Shown here piece by piece: positions 22,691-36,100 of a DNA stretch of 64,000 bases (its first letter is position 1; each line of letters begins with the position of its first letter). The notes beneath the pieces were generated by a model. It worked only from the letters and a program-made list of their open reading frames with translations. It was not told the DNA's origin and did not search any database. The stretch spans positions 313,980 through 377,979 of the forward strand of contig VWZS01003937.1 of NCBI GenBank assembly GCA_013397075.1, given 5' to 3'. The stretch comes from Rhabdornis inornatus (taxonomy: Eukaryota; Chordata; Aves; Passeriformes; Rhabdornithidae). A program made the translations under genes and the position numbers.

Positions 22691-25360
22691 ATAAGCCAAT
22701 ATACCAGCGCAATGTTGGTCTCGCTTTCTGCTTCTGAATTTTCTTCAGGGAGTTAGAGGAGAGAGCCTCTCCAAATCTCGTGCAGAAGAGCCTTTCTTCG
22801 CTGCAGCCCTTATAGAAGAAATACCTATTTGATTCTCTGAAATCTGTCACCTGGGTGTCACTGGTCTGGTTCACTGCAGTGTGACACCAGCCTTAGGCTG
22901 CCTCGATTTTGTTAACTTGTAGCTGTGGGCTGGTGCAATTCACACAGAATGAAAGCAACAGGAAGCCCAGTGCTGTGGGGTGAATCCTGAGGTCTTCTCT
23001 GCTACAGCAGCATCTTGAGCCCCTCTGCTCCAGGACTGCAGCTCCTCATCTCTCTCCTTCTCTGCTGTTGGGCATGGTAGCCAGGGAGGAGGCAGGAAAA
23101 TGTGTGATGCAGATCTAAAAAAAAAGAAGAGGAAGGATTTCCAAAAACTGGTAAAACCAGCATAAGAATGACTGAGATGTCTCTTGCTTAAATAGGCTTC
23201 GGATGTATGATTCAATGTAAACACCAAATACATGTTAATAGGCACAACTTTTATTAATTGCTGTATAGTAAGGGTCATTATTACCAAATTAACACATTTT
23301 TTTTGCTTAGCTACCTATGCTCCATGCAGGGATCTTCAACCACCATCAGTTCTTAGGCTGGGATATCTGCTTGAAAAAAAACTACACAGCTATAACCAGA
23401 CATGAAGTGCAGCTCTCAGGGCTGGTGCAATGCAAACCTCTGGCAGAAAACCAGTTGCCATAGTCAGCATTTGCTTTGCCCGTCCTCCAGCCACGAGAAA
23501 CTCATCTGGGTAGAGCTGTGGAGGGAGACTGGGGGGATGCAGGGAAGTGGCTTCTGCCAGGAAGGGGCAAGAGGGAGGCGTTTCCCTACTCAGTGCTTCT
23601 CATTCTTAAATCTTTTTCCTTTCTGTTCCACCTCAACAGCTGTGACCAAGACTCCCTTTTTCCCTGCACTCCCGGGTTTTTGCCCTCCTTCCCCAGGCAA
23701 GGAAGGACACTGGCCCCAGAGCCCGGGGCAGCTCCTCTGGAGGCTGAGTCAGCTCCATGGATACACGACAGCACTGCTGGAGACCCACCCTGCGGGGGTG
23801 TGCAGCTGTAACACCTCAGCATCATTAACTTGGATAATAGGACTGAGCCACAGCAAACCACCCTGGATTTGTATAGCTCCATGCCGTGTTTGTTTTTGCA
23901 GTGTTTCTGACATAAACTCCTTCAGAGCTGCTTAGCTGAGAACCTTTGGTAGTACGCATTACATCCTTCTTGCTATGATAATAGAAAAAAATCCTTCTTT
24001 ATATGCTCATGATTTCAAGTACATTTGGTTGGTCAGTTTGTTTGCTTGCTTTTCTGAGAAGAGCAAGGAGGAAGCTTTCATTTTTTAGACAGTTCTGATG
24101 TTTTAAGATATAAAGGGATGATTTTTTTGTATTTTTCTTTTTCAGGTTTTCCCGTCTACAGGTTCCATGACTGTTTGGAAACAGATGAGCAGTAAGTAGG
24201 GATTTTAATCCCAAAAGCAAATTGTAATATAATCTGTTCATTAGGTGAATTCTTTAGCCCAGTAGGGAAATGTGCCTGAGTGTAAAAGGGTGCTATTGAC
24301 TAGAATAAAGAGATGAAGGTCACTTTTGCAGAAAAAAAAAAAATCTCATGTTCTTACCTCTACTGTACAGTGAATACATGAATATGCTGGATATTCTAAC
24401 ATTTTCTTTGGGTAAGACTTGCATCACAAGATCTCAGAAAATTACAAAGACAGAAGAAGACCAAGCTGCACATTCAGGTCAGCCCCTCCTCAGTGAAATA
24501 GCATCCTACTCCATAAGACACAATACACACTGCAGCTTCACTGTGCACCTCTTGGCCAGCTGTGTGGGTGCTTTATCCCTGAGAACACTGACACCCCCTT
24601 AATGAGTGGTGTCGACCTTTTCAGAGACAGCGAGGTACAAACATCTATGTGGCATCTTTTCCTGTCAGCCCCAAACGTTCCAAAGGCATGAGTCAGATCT
24701 CCCTGTCTCATGAATTATAAGACTAGATAAAAAAATGTTAATGGAAGCACCTGATAGATGTGTTGATGTCCTTCTCTGCCATGAATTTTATTGAGTCTAT
24801 GGATTTGAGCCCTCAAAGGTCACTCAGGCTAAATTTTAAGTCTTTTGTTCTCTATAAGTGATAGAAAATTCTGCTGATTCATTCAATTACAGGACTAAGT
24901 TACAGACACCGGGGAATTATGGCGAACTCTCCAAGAGAGGCACCTTTGTGGTGAACCTTCTGTTGCAAATCTCTGCCAACATGTGCTGAACTGTATGAAC
25001 TAAATTCTGCAAAATGCTTTAGGAGATACAGAGAGCTGGACTCACGTCCAGAGGGATGGTGCTAAAGCTTCTGAGTTTCCTGTTCACTGCTGCCAGGACA
25101 CTGAACCATTTTGTAGGTGTGAGTGCCTGTTGTCAGAGATCCCCTATCCAGAACTGTGGGGTAGAGAGGAAGAGTAGGTCTGGGTTGGTGGATAGCCAGG
25201 ATAATGAGCCGTGAAGGGGACTCCCCGTTCTTCCTAGCATCTGGGAAGAAAGAGTATACTCTGTAGGAACTGACTACTCCAATGGAAAGGCTGAGGTAGT
25301 GTTTACAGGATTGTTTTGGTAATGCATTAGAAAGACCCACATCTCCTTCACTTTGGAAAA

Positions 25361-25390
25361 AGAGTGAGTGAGTGGAGTGAGTGAGTGAGT
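25361..25390. repeat. GTGA/GAGT microsatellite
   Basis: About 30 bases of GAGT units with one irregular GGAGT. Short and probably variable. Confidence 0.8.
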
Positions 25391-28300
25391 TTTCTAGTAA
25401 AAAGGCAATGACACCATCAGGTACCATGGTGTTGAGCAATGGAGCAGAGGCTTAGGCACATCTCTGTGTTGCAAACACTGCCTTCACCGTGGCTTTAGGC
25501 ACCAGCACTACCATAACAGATTAAAATCTACAGCAGACCCAGTACTCGGGTGATCAGGCTTGGTGTTTTTGAGAGGAATGATTTCAGAGCAACACACAGG
25601 GGGTGTATGTTTTATCTTGCAGTCATGCTTTCATCCAGCCTCTGTTACTGGAAAGTCAGTTCTCCTTTCCTCCTGCTGTTTGCTCCTGAGAGACCTGTCC
25701 CTGCCAACATGCTTTTGACACAATTGGTGTCCCTGGTGTGAGCGAGGCACCAGCAGCAGCAGGGAGGTGAGTTAAAGCAGCAGATGTAGAGGTGCTCAGG
25801 AGCTGTCCTCTGAGCATGGCCTCCCACTCTCTGCAGGAGTGTCCCTGTGCTTCCTGTGGTGTTGAAGCAGGAGAGGTTGAGAGGGATGTAGCAGGGACAG
25901 CTGAGTATGGGGATCGTCCTTCCCTGGCACAAGGGAGAGGCTGAACAAGAGGATGCGCTCCAGGAACATGAACCTTGAGCTGACACCTGAGGAGGTGATT
26001 TCAGAGAGCAGCTTAAGTTGAGGATATTAGGCACCTAGTAAGTATGAAATATGGATTAAATTTTCAGTGAGAACCTGCTGCATACTCAGGAGTGCTTGGA
26101 GTCAGGCTGTGGGGTAGCCAGTAGCCACAGTGCTGAGTTGTGGTTCTGCTGGGCTCATTCAGGCAAGGAAGTTTAATCGTGTGCCCTCTTTTGAGCTCCC
26201 ATACCTTATGATGACTCTGCTCCCAAGGGCTCCTGTCTATTTTGACCTTATGTTCAGAGTCTTCATTTGTTACTTGCTCTTATAAGGTGATGCTTTTCCC
26301 TCTTCTGCAGTGGCTTTTTTGTTCCAAAAGGCTTTAGTAGCCTCAGTTTGAGATATCTCTCTCTCATCTGCAGAGACAGGGCTTTCAGACCCTCCAGGTG
26401 TCTGGCCTTGAATCCTGCCACGTGCTGGGGTGCGAGCACTGTTCTGAAGGCTGCTGCCACCAATTCCACAGTATCTCACTGCTTTAGCACTTTTGGCTGT
26501 GCCCTCTGGCAGCCTTCACTTGGTGCCTTGACACCACAGTTTTGATACTGAAAGTGGTGTTTCCTGAAAGCACCACTTTGACTCTTCTCTCACTAGTACA
26601 AAACTTTTTATTTTATAAGTGGTTCATTTTCCAAGCCTCTATAGCAGGACTCATCTCGCTCCAGCCATGGATTCATGGGAAGAAGATGCCAGTGGGATGC
26701 CCTGGTTCAGCAGCTGCTTGTGCCAGTGTGCCTGTTTAGCAAGTACAGATGGAAAATGCTGTTGTTTTCCTCTCATTGATCACTGTCCAAAGCATCTGAG
26801 ACTCCAACAGAAAAGACAGAAGAGAGAGAAGTTTCTGTTCCCACAGTTTTGTTACTTTCTATCACATCTCAATTTCTTTAAAATTTACCATGCTGTACTT
26901 AGGCTTGGCATTGTAGCTGTGTTGGCCTCTCATGACAGGTCTGTTTTGGCACAGGGAGGGCTGTAGGGACCTGCAGCAAGCAGTTGAGCTCAGATGTAGA
27001 GGGACATGGATTTCTCCAAGCCAAGAGGTTTGTTCATTCTTTAATTATGCCCTTTTCCCCCTTTCTTTCCTTGTTGCTGGTGCAGGTGGCTGGAGTATGC
27101 TGTGCAGTTCTGCTTCAAGCAGATAAAGACATCTGTAACTGTCAATATCTAGCAGCCCTGTCCCTCTGCCATTTTTCTTTTGTTGTTTTTACACTTTTAC
27201 AAGTGGTTCACTCTTAAATTTCCAGTGAAGTGAATCATATCAACTGAGCTTGCAAGTCTTTCCCTCTGAAGAGGGAGGAAGATACTGTAGGCATGGGAAT
27301 GCTGGAGGAGGGGCTGAGGAAGACACAGTTGCAATTAGGCTGAACAAGTACAGCAACTTCCCTCTTTTCCTCCCCCAGCAAGGTGCTCCTCTGCTGCCCA
27401 CGTAGGATTTCTGCTCCCAAATGTGGTTTCCTTCCACACTCTACTCTTTCCAAAAGCAGCTGAGCCCATAATGGGGTGTGACCCACACCTTGAGGGCCCC
27501 CATCAGTCCCCTGGCACCTCATCAGTCCAGGGTCTCATTGCTTTATTTCATTGTCTACCCAGGTAAGGTTCCCTCTCCCCCACCTTTGCTGGTTTTGCTG
27601 TACTAAAGCATCCCTGGCAGGAGTGATGCCGTGGTGTCACTTGCTCCACCACCAGCTTCAGCTGAGATGGTTGAGGGGGACATTGCTGCCAGCCAGCCCC
27701 CTCAGCTGTCAGTCACAGCCCCGCATGCTGGAGAGAGGTGATGCTCCCCCTGGAGATTTTCTAAACCCTAAGCCTGTGCTGGGAGCACTGCCACATCTGT
27801 GAGGGGCAAGGGCAGTGGGGCAGCAGGGTTGGCTCTCCTGCTGCTGCTGGCTTCTGTGTTTCCTTCCTTCCAGCCTTCCTTCCTCTCTGCCTTTCTCCCT
27901 CTCCCCTGCACCTCATGATGTCTGTGGGCAGAAGCACTGAACAGAGGGACGTGCTGACACAGCTAGAGCACACCCTCAAGAGGTTCCTTAATTGCTGTTT
28001 TGGTCACGATCATTCCCCAGAAACCTTCTCTTTGTTTAAAGGCCACTAAACTTTGCTCAGTAATTGCAGCAGGTGCCTTGCTCTTCCTTGCTGCCCATCA
28101 ATAAAGTGGATTTTCTTCTCTCTGCTTGCAGTGGACTTGCTGCTGAGCACTCAATGGTGCAGGATGTTGTGGAGGGCTGTACCAGAACACCCCATGCCTG
28201 CTGTCCTCCTCTTCCAGCCCTCTGTGCATGCCTTGGCATGGGCTCTTCTTACAGGAGATGTAGGGATTTTTTTTCTCAAGTGCCCAGCTGCTTCTTCTTT

Positions 28301-31300
28301 TGAAAACCCATGAATTCCTGACTGCTCATGTGGTGGGGCCCAGCCTGGCTGTGCAGCCAGGAGTGGTTTATTATGAGAAATGGTCTGTCGGCTGCTGCAG
28401 ACTCACAGCAACATAAATGTGTTGTCTGCAGAAACAACAGAGCGGTGGGGAGAGGCAGGGAGGGATTAGCTGTGAGTGGGAGGGTGAAGATACGGAGAGT
28501 GGAGGTCACAGGAAGTGTGGGTTTGGAAACAAGACCAGGATGTAATGCCAATTGCCTTGTGATTTTATTTTTTTGTTTTTTAATAAAAAGGCAGATATCA
28601 CTGGAAGGTCTCAACATTGGCAGGCGTCCAGAAACTCCTTCCAACGCTATTAACTTATCTGTATCAGTTCTGCAGCCCACCTCCTGTCAGCACTGCTCAC
28701 AGGGCCATCAGGAGAGCACTGTGGTGGTGTTGGGTCACTTGCTTCTCAGCCATCGCATCACAGAAAGAGGTTGCTATTTTTTGAGACTGAGAGTAGATTG
28801 GAGAAAAATCAGTGGGTCCATGTCTGACCGCTGGCCAAATCAAAGCCTCACTTCAGAGTGGAAAGCATCAAAGAGGGTTTTAAGTACTGAATATTTGTCA
28901 CTGACTTTGCAGGCTCCATTGCTTTTACCCCTAATCTTCCTCACTTGCTCATGCTGTGCATGCAGAGGCAGGGAGGGATGATAATGGACTTGCAGTTGTA
29001 CTTGCTGTTCCCATAACAAATGGCAGGATCTTCGCATAAATTGTTTGAACATGTAACACTGCTCTTATTTCTTAACGATAAGGGCTTAGGAGCTGCCCTT
29101 TTCCAAAATGAAAGAAATGAAGCAAACGTTATCTCTTTGTTTTAAAAAATGATCCCTGCAGCTACAACAACAAAAAGCCATTATGATGATCCGTAAAGGT
29201 CTTGCAAGCTTTTACAGGAGAGATTTTCTGCTCACCCAGTCTGGCTTCACTCCCGTTCCCTTTCCCTATTCCCTATTCCATGTGGTTCAAGCTTTCTAGG
29301 GCAGTTTAAGCTCCTAGATACAGCTGACCTGAATGAACCTGGCCTGGAGGACATGTCAGAGGTCAGAAGTATCTCCTCTGGATACTGTGCCTAAAACCAA
29401 GTTCTCTAGACCTTGCTCTGGTCCCAAGTGCATCCATCATTAATTATACATCTATACTCATAGTTTACACAGGTTTCTTGTTTATCATGAAATATTTGCT
29501 TCGAGGCTCTGCATCTGTTGCTAAGCCCAATAGCAATGTCTATTTCTTATGCCAAGGAAAAAATGTCACTGTAACTTTTCAGTACTATGGCACCGATCCA
29601 TCAGGTGGCTGGTGTTGGACCTCTGGCAAGCCATGGTGAACTACTTGCTGACTCTGTCCTGGACCAGTGGACAGATTAGGGGTGAGTTGAAACTTGAAAA
29701 TTTCTGAGTTTAAAGAAATAACCCCCTCCTTTATCTTGCATGCAATAGATCTATGTTTCTGGGGGTAGTGGGGAGAAATTAGAAAAATTAATTTGAGCAG
29801 CATATACAGAGCCACCCATGTATGCACGTACATTAGAGTTTGCACTGATGAGTGAGGTAAGAATCCATGATGATGTGAAGTCTCTTTGTGACCATCCCAT
29901 GACAGCTTGAGCCCTTGGAGTGGTTTCACGATCTCTGGAACAGGAGGCTTGGAATCTTAACCCCTTTGATTTCTGCAGAGCCCTCCTAGCTTAAACATGC
30001 TTATATAGGCTAACGCACACATCCATCAACTTTCCCACTGTCAACTGCTGTTACTGTAGCTGCTTAGCACCCTGCTGGGAGGGAGATGGATGGGCTCCTC
30101 CAGATGCCATCTTGCTGCTGCTGCTTTCAGATCAGTCCCAGGGGATGCAGATCCTCTATGGCTCTCCTTGAGCTGTGTGTGGCCAAGCAAAGCAGTCCAT
30201 ACACATGCTCTCTCACATTAGGTTTCCTATTTAACAACACCCCACGCTATTCTTAGGTATATTAAGTGGAAATAGTGTTTCTTTCCAAAGTCGATAAGCA
30301 TAACTTCTTCCCAGGTGGAGAAAAAAGAGCCACTGAGGGCTTCAGAGATACAGGCTGAGTGAGCTGCAGAAGTATGAATTAGCTCCCTAGCTGTAAAAGC
30401 TGCCAGTCAGCCTTGTACCTAATCCACTATTTCATGGCTGCGGCCTGGAGTCGGCATAGGGAAGTGCTGGGAGTGGAGGGGGAGTCAAAGGAAAAAGAAA
30501 GAGGGCGATACGTGAATGAGAAAAATGAGACACATAAAGGTAAAATCCTCATCTGTCTGCAGAAGCCTTATGAAATGAATAGCTAGTGATAAAAGCAACT
30601 TCCTTCCGTGCATTCTGTGTCAGGTATTTAGCATGGCTGTATCTCAGCAATGTGTTCCCCTGCACAAGACTGTAAGGAGATGGTCAGCACCAGGGTGCTG
30701 CATATAGTAGAAAGCAGGTGGATTTGCTTAGCTCTATAGGTAGCAAAGAATTGCGAGCATTTTTTACTGTCCAGGCAGGAGTTAATATTAATGTATTTTT
30801 CACTGTCTTCCTTTGGATGCATCACAAAATCAGTCTATGCAAGGAGAAGCCAGGGGAGGAGAGGGGAGGGAGAGACATCTAGAGCCAGTGCAGATGGGAG
30901 GCATGGCTGAGTGATGAAGAGTGAAGGATGCTAAGCAGGCTCAGGCCACACACGAAGGGCTGGCTGCCCTTCCTGACCCTCCCTAACCGTGGAGAAAGAC
31001 AGACCTTGCAGGGCTGTGGCTGGAAGGGAGTGTGCTCTTTTCCACTCACATCCGCGAGAGAGTACCGTGAAACCGTGGGGTCAGTGTCATCTTCCAGAAG
31101 AAAACCCCTGTTGGCAAGGAAGAGAAATGGGTTTTGTTTGGCCCCAGACAGAGTTGATGGGAGTGTTGTTCTCACAACTGAGCTGGACAGTTGGGTGGAA
31201 AGTCTTCCAGCTGCTGGACACCTGCTGCTGGAGCAGCTCTACCTCCACTGCTTGAGAAACCAGCCTGTCTTGGAGGTATAACCCATGGGTGGAGATAGGA

Positions 31301-33150
31301 GAAAGTATATCCAAATCCTAAGCTGCTGCTTTGTACAATTAATTTCTGATCTCTTGTTGACCATTATCCTAAATCAAAATGAATAGTCAGCTGGCTGCAG
31401 TGCAGGGGTGTGAGGTGCAGCCAAGGGTGTTTTGGCAGTGGATGGAGGGGAGGAAGGGAGAGAGCTGCTGTGTTCTGATCCAGACCTCATTGCTGCTGCT
31501 TGACCTGGGTCTGTAACAGGGAGAGAGGAGAGCAGTGCTGCCACCAATTCCAGGTTCCAGGGTCTCAGCACAGTCCTTCCCTCTGCCCAGCTCCTACACA
31601 GCCCAGGAGCAGGCAGGGTGCTTCTCAAGGTGCTCAGAGTGGATCTAAACTCCCCCAAGGAGCTGCATCAGGGTGGAGGGTTTGACTGTACTGGTCTGGC
31701 CCTGGGTGTTGCTGGGCTGCTGTGCCTGATTTTCACGCACACAACCTTGGCTGTGCCTTGGGGCTGGCTGGCTTTGGTAGGTGGGTACTACAGGGATGAG
31801 AGAAGACCAAGGGGTCTGCCCCCAGGCCTCTCTCATGTGTGCTGGCTCACAGGGCTCTGTGCTGATGTCTGTCAGAAGCCTGCTGTTTAGGAGAGAAGGA
31901 GTCATCCTCACACACCCACAGCTCCCCCATATTTGCCCAACCACCTTTTTCCCAAGCTGAGGAAAGTAAAGGCTGGACAAATGTGCCTGGACTGACCTGT
32001 GGCATCCCAAATCCAGGGCGGTGCTCCCTCGGGGGAAGCTCCATGCTGCCCTATTTAGGCACTTTATATTGCTTAATTGGCGTTGCTAGGGATTGCATAC
32101 ATCGATCAGTGGAGCACAAAGTGACATGACAACAGCTGTCATGTGTCTCTGATTTTCCCTCTCCTCCCTGAAAGAAGTCTGGACAGAAGACTACATGTGT
32201 TTGTTGGCCCACAGAAAAGCATATAAATGTGTGTTTGTGTGCCCTTGATGGCACATCCTTAGAGGAGACACAGTCAGAGCCGTGCCCTTTGTGGGCAGCA
32301 GGAGAAGGGGCAAACCTGCAGCAGCCTCTCTCTACAGGCTGAGCTCAGGCTTTGAGGCAGCTCTGACCCCATCCCACTCCCCTGTGCTCCGAATCCAGTG
32401 AGCACAAACACGGGGGTGGGAGGACAGTCCAGCCTTTATTTGTTTTGCACGGTGGATTTTGCTGTTTTCTGAGCTCAGGAATGCCGCCTGCTCCTCCGCC
32501 TCCTCTAGTGCAGCTGCACCCCTCTGTCCCAGCCCCAGCTGCCACAGCTTAGCTTTGCCTCCAAACACATTCTTTTGCTGGGTGCAGTGCCTCTGTGCTC
32601 TCGAATGGAGATTGGCTTGTAGCTGTCTCTGCCTGCATGGCATCTGCTTCCCTCTGCCTTTTTAATCCTCTGCATTTTCCATAACCTAACATAAACGAGT
32701 AACAAATCTGGGATGCACTTCTCCAGCCAAGGGGACAGATCTGGGGCTGTGGCATTTTACACCTACTGGGATTTCTGCAGCAGTCCCTCTTTCTTCTTCT
32801 TTTCTCTTCTTTTTTCAATTCACATCATACTTGTGAGAAATGTATTCTTATGTCAGTAACGTTCAAAGGCAAAAAGAAAAGCTGCCAGAAGAGAGCTTTA
32901 AAAGTCTGACATATTATCATTCAGAGAGGAATTTCAGTACAATTATTCTGGATTTTTTCCAATAAATAAATTATACAGACTTTTAAGGGAGAGCTTTTAG
33001 GTTAATGGAAATATTACTTAAATTAAAATACATCCCATTCAGCCACCAATTCCACTATCACTGCGGCATGTGTTTAATGTTAATGACATGCACAAATAAA
33101 AAGGAAAAAACTGATTTGTTTTATTGTGTCCAAAGCTGAGTATGATCTCT
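28301..33150. other. intergenic, no supported gene; longest open frame of the window
   Basis: An ATG-initiated 217-codon frame runs from 28328 to 28981 on the plus strand. Its product has no domain I recognise, is Cys/Ser/Arg-rich and has no convincing start context. Rough estimate for 64 kb: one frame of this length by chance is not surprising. AT-rich patches near 29100-29220 and 29440-29560 hold forkhead/homeodomain-type cores. 32860-33140 is AT-rich with an 11-base inverted repeat. Confidence 0.5.
32898..32986. repeat. 11-base inverted repeat in an AT-rich block
   Basis: TTAAAAGTCTG at 32898-32908 is mirrored exactly by CAGACTTTTAA at 32976-32986, 67 bases apart. GAGAGCTTT also occurs as a direct repeat just outside both arms (32891-32899 and about 32989-32997). 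This looks like a structured or partly duplicated element, but a single 11-base match within 100 bases is near chance level for the window. Confidence 0.5.
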
Positions 33151-36100
33151 TGTGGAAAGTTAAATACAAGCCAGAGGGGGCACAACATGACATACAACTC
33201 CTTTGGAACCTGTGCTTTCCATTCTGGCAAGGGAACAGGGACAAGGGACAGGTGAGTGAGCAAAGAGGAAAAGCTAACTGGCTTCTACCTCTTTTGCCTT
33301 TTGATTTACGATTTATGTTGGATTGGGAAGGGGAAAGACAGCAGAGAAGGTTTCTACATTTTGCAGTGTGTCACTTGTCAGCAGGGGACAGGACTCTTGC
33401 TTGGGAAGGATGTGGGCTTGGCTGCTGTAGGGGTTTTTGTCTTGACCACCCACTGTGCTGCAGGTGCATGTCCTCGGGTTGGTCACCCAGGTGTTGGGGC
33501 TGCTGCCCAGAAGAGAGCAGATGCAGAAGAAGCCTGGGAAGGAGATGAGACTCCAGCTCTGGCCCAGGTGAGAGTTGTTACATCACAGCCACTGGCGCTG
33601 TATTGCATCCCCACCCTGAGAGGTCTCTACAGCCCATCTGCCCTTCTAAAATCCAGGTGCAGATATACCAGGGATTTTCCCTGAATCCTTGCTGGAAAGA
33701 AGGTGGGCTGCCCACCCAGGGCATAGAGTACAGCATTTAAAACACCAATTATAAACATAGTGCCCACAAAGTTCAGGCCTCAGGTCTTTAAATGGGCTTG
33801 AGAAGAGTTTCAAGGCAGCATCTACATGGGCCCACCTACAGTGAAGATACTTATTGACTCAGTTCAGGCTCGAGTCCATAGACTGAAGCATTTTATTCAA
33901 CAGAATAAGCCAGCGCAAGGATTGAAAGGTGAGAGGAATCATGGCTCATTGGTGTCTTTCATACTCATGGCAACATCCACTATCTGTGCCAGGATAACTC
34001 CAGTAACAGCAGTCCAGGTGATAGCTACTTCCCACCTTTCAGATGACAAACTGGCCACTGTTGTTGGGGACATAGGATTGCATCTTCAGAAACACTTCAT
34101 CCTGTGGAAAGGAGTGAGCAGGTTTAGCTGGGTCCAGAGGCAATTTCCCCTTGCTGCATTTGTTCTCCACTGAAGGTCTTATGGCAGGAGAGCCACTTCC
34201 AAGCGGAAGGCACTACAAGACCAGGCCTTAGCCTTCCTTGAATCTGTGAATATTTTACGTGGAGCTTGTTCTCCAAACTTTCCTGACTTCTCCGTCCATT
34301 CAGCAACATGTCGTGAAAAGAACTGGATCTGATTTCATGCCCCTATGGGGCTTGGGAAATGTTTGTAGCAAAGAGAGAAATTACTCAATTTGGATCTTCA
34401 AGTAGCTTTAAGACAATAGAACTCCTAAGCAAGTCACCAGTATATCCCTGGGCTTCCTGTGCTCGCTTCTCAGGCTTTGCTATGCAAAATGAACGGTGCT
34501 TTTCTTGTGGAGACTAACTTCCAGGCCAGTTTCCAAGGTCAATCCATCCCTCTGACTTTTTCCATCTATATGAATAACTGTCTTCAGCACCAACTTTAAC
34601 AGTGCAAATGCATCACTGCTAGAGCATGTTTAGAGAACAGCTTCAGGATCACCGAACACATTGTTACTTGCACAGAGGCAGGATTCCCAGACATTACAAT
34701 GCAATTCCTATTTGGGCTGAGTTACCACTGTGGCTTCCCACTCTCTTTTTTCTTTCAAGGTTACTTCTTTGCCACAGAAGAAATAGTTATTTTTCTCCAG
34801 TAGCACAAGGTGTATTTTCCTGGGATTCCATTGAACATTCCTTGCTTATGACCAATTGAAGAGACGTTTGTGACTCTGACTATTGTGTGTTGTCACGGCT
34901 ACTTTTCTACCCTTCTGGGGTAGAGGCAGGCTTTCACTTAGGGGCACTGTAGTTCATGTCAAGTGGGTTTTGTTCCTTCTTTTGTCCTCTACATTCATAG
35001 GAAATTGTTCTTGCTTTCATCTTTCTAGCCTGCTCCTTCCTCTCAGATCCTCTGCCTTGGTTCAAAGGGTCCTTGTGCCAGCACAATAATACACACCTGG
35101 TGCAACCAAGGGACAATTCACTGCCAGGGAAACTATGGGCAGTTTGTGCATTCTCATCATCACCAGGGGCTTCCTGCAATGGAAAATAGCTCAAGGTTTC
35201 TAAGGCTCTCTTCTCCCACAACAAAATAAACCTGTGGGCAGAGGTAAAATCAACACATCTCTATTTGATTTGGCCTTGAGCCCACAAGTGCCAATATTGT
35301 CTTCTTTGGAAAGTGAATTCCTTTATATTACCCTCTGCTGCTCCCCTGTGCTTGGACTGTCTGCTTTGCAGGACCCTGTCTGCTTAGTGTAATCTCAGGG
35401 TGAAATCAGTACTTTTTTTTAGCAAAGTATTTTCTTCATAGGACACTGCTTCTTTGGCTGTGGTTGCCACACACTGACTGCTTCCCATTTGGGAAATGGG
35501 CATGGCAATTCTTCTGTCTCTCCTAGGGGCATTCTGGAGAAGTTGTGTTAAATTATCCTAGCCTCTGGTCTGTATGATTAGTATATGTGATTGCTGCCTG
35601 TCATCCAGGTAGATTTATGTAGACAGCAGTGTAGGATGTAAGATGGACCTTCTAAAAATGGGACAACTTGTTAACAAATGCTCAGTGGTCACTTTGACCT
35701 GAGAGTGGGGGCAGACCTTCTGCTTTCCTGGTTTACCAGGAACACCCATACTGCCTGAGAGCAGGAAAATATCTCTTGGGGGATTCTGCAGCGGTGGGAG
35801 GCTTACATGCCATGGGGAAAGAGTTTGGACTCCATCCAGTGTATCTATGGAGCAGTCACTTGTAATCGTTGCTAATCCAATGAGAGTAGTAAGCAGTTAC
35901 GGACTCCTGCACAGATTTATTGGTCTGTGGTGATACCAACTGGCAGAGATAAAGCAAGGGACAATATTTACCAGAAACAAATGATGACATTTATGGAAAA
36001 AATAGAATGTGTGTTCACATCTGTTTTGAATATTTTTGTGAGAGATACCTGAGAATTGTCCATTATGGGTATATCTTCCAAGGGGTGATAAGTTTTTCTC

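Larger units (their letters stand above)
20542..28300. other. intergenic, no gene seen
   Basis: There is no convincing gene. The 177-codon frame at 23402-23935 on the plus strand overlaps open frames in other registers and has no recognisable domain. An AT-rich block at about 22360-22690 and a forkhead motif (TGTAAACA at 23216-23223) stand out. The rest, especially 25-28 kb, is richer in GC and CT/GA tracts, with no clear interspersed repeats. Confidence 0.6.

Noticed and set aside
23402..23935. 177-codon plus-strand frame
   Set aside because: Overlaps frames in other registers, low-specificity composition, no recognisable domain or splice context.
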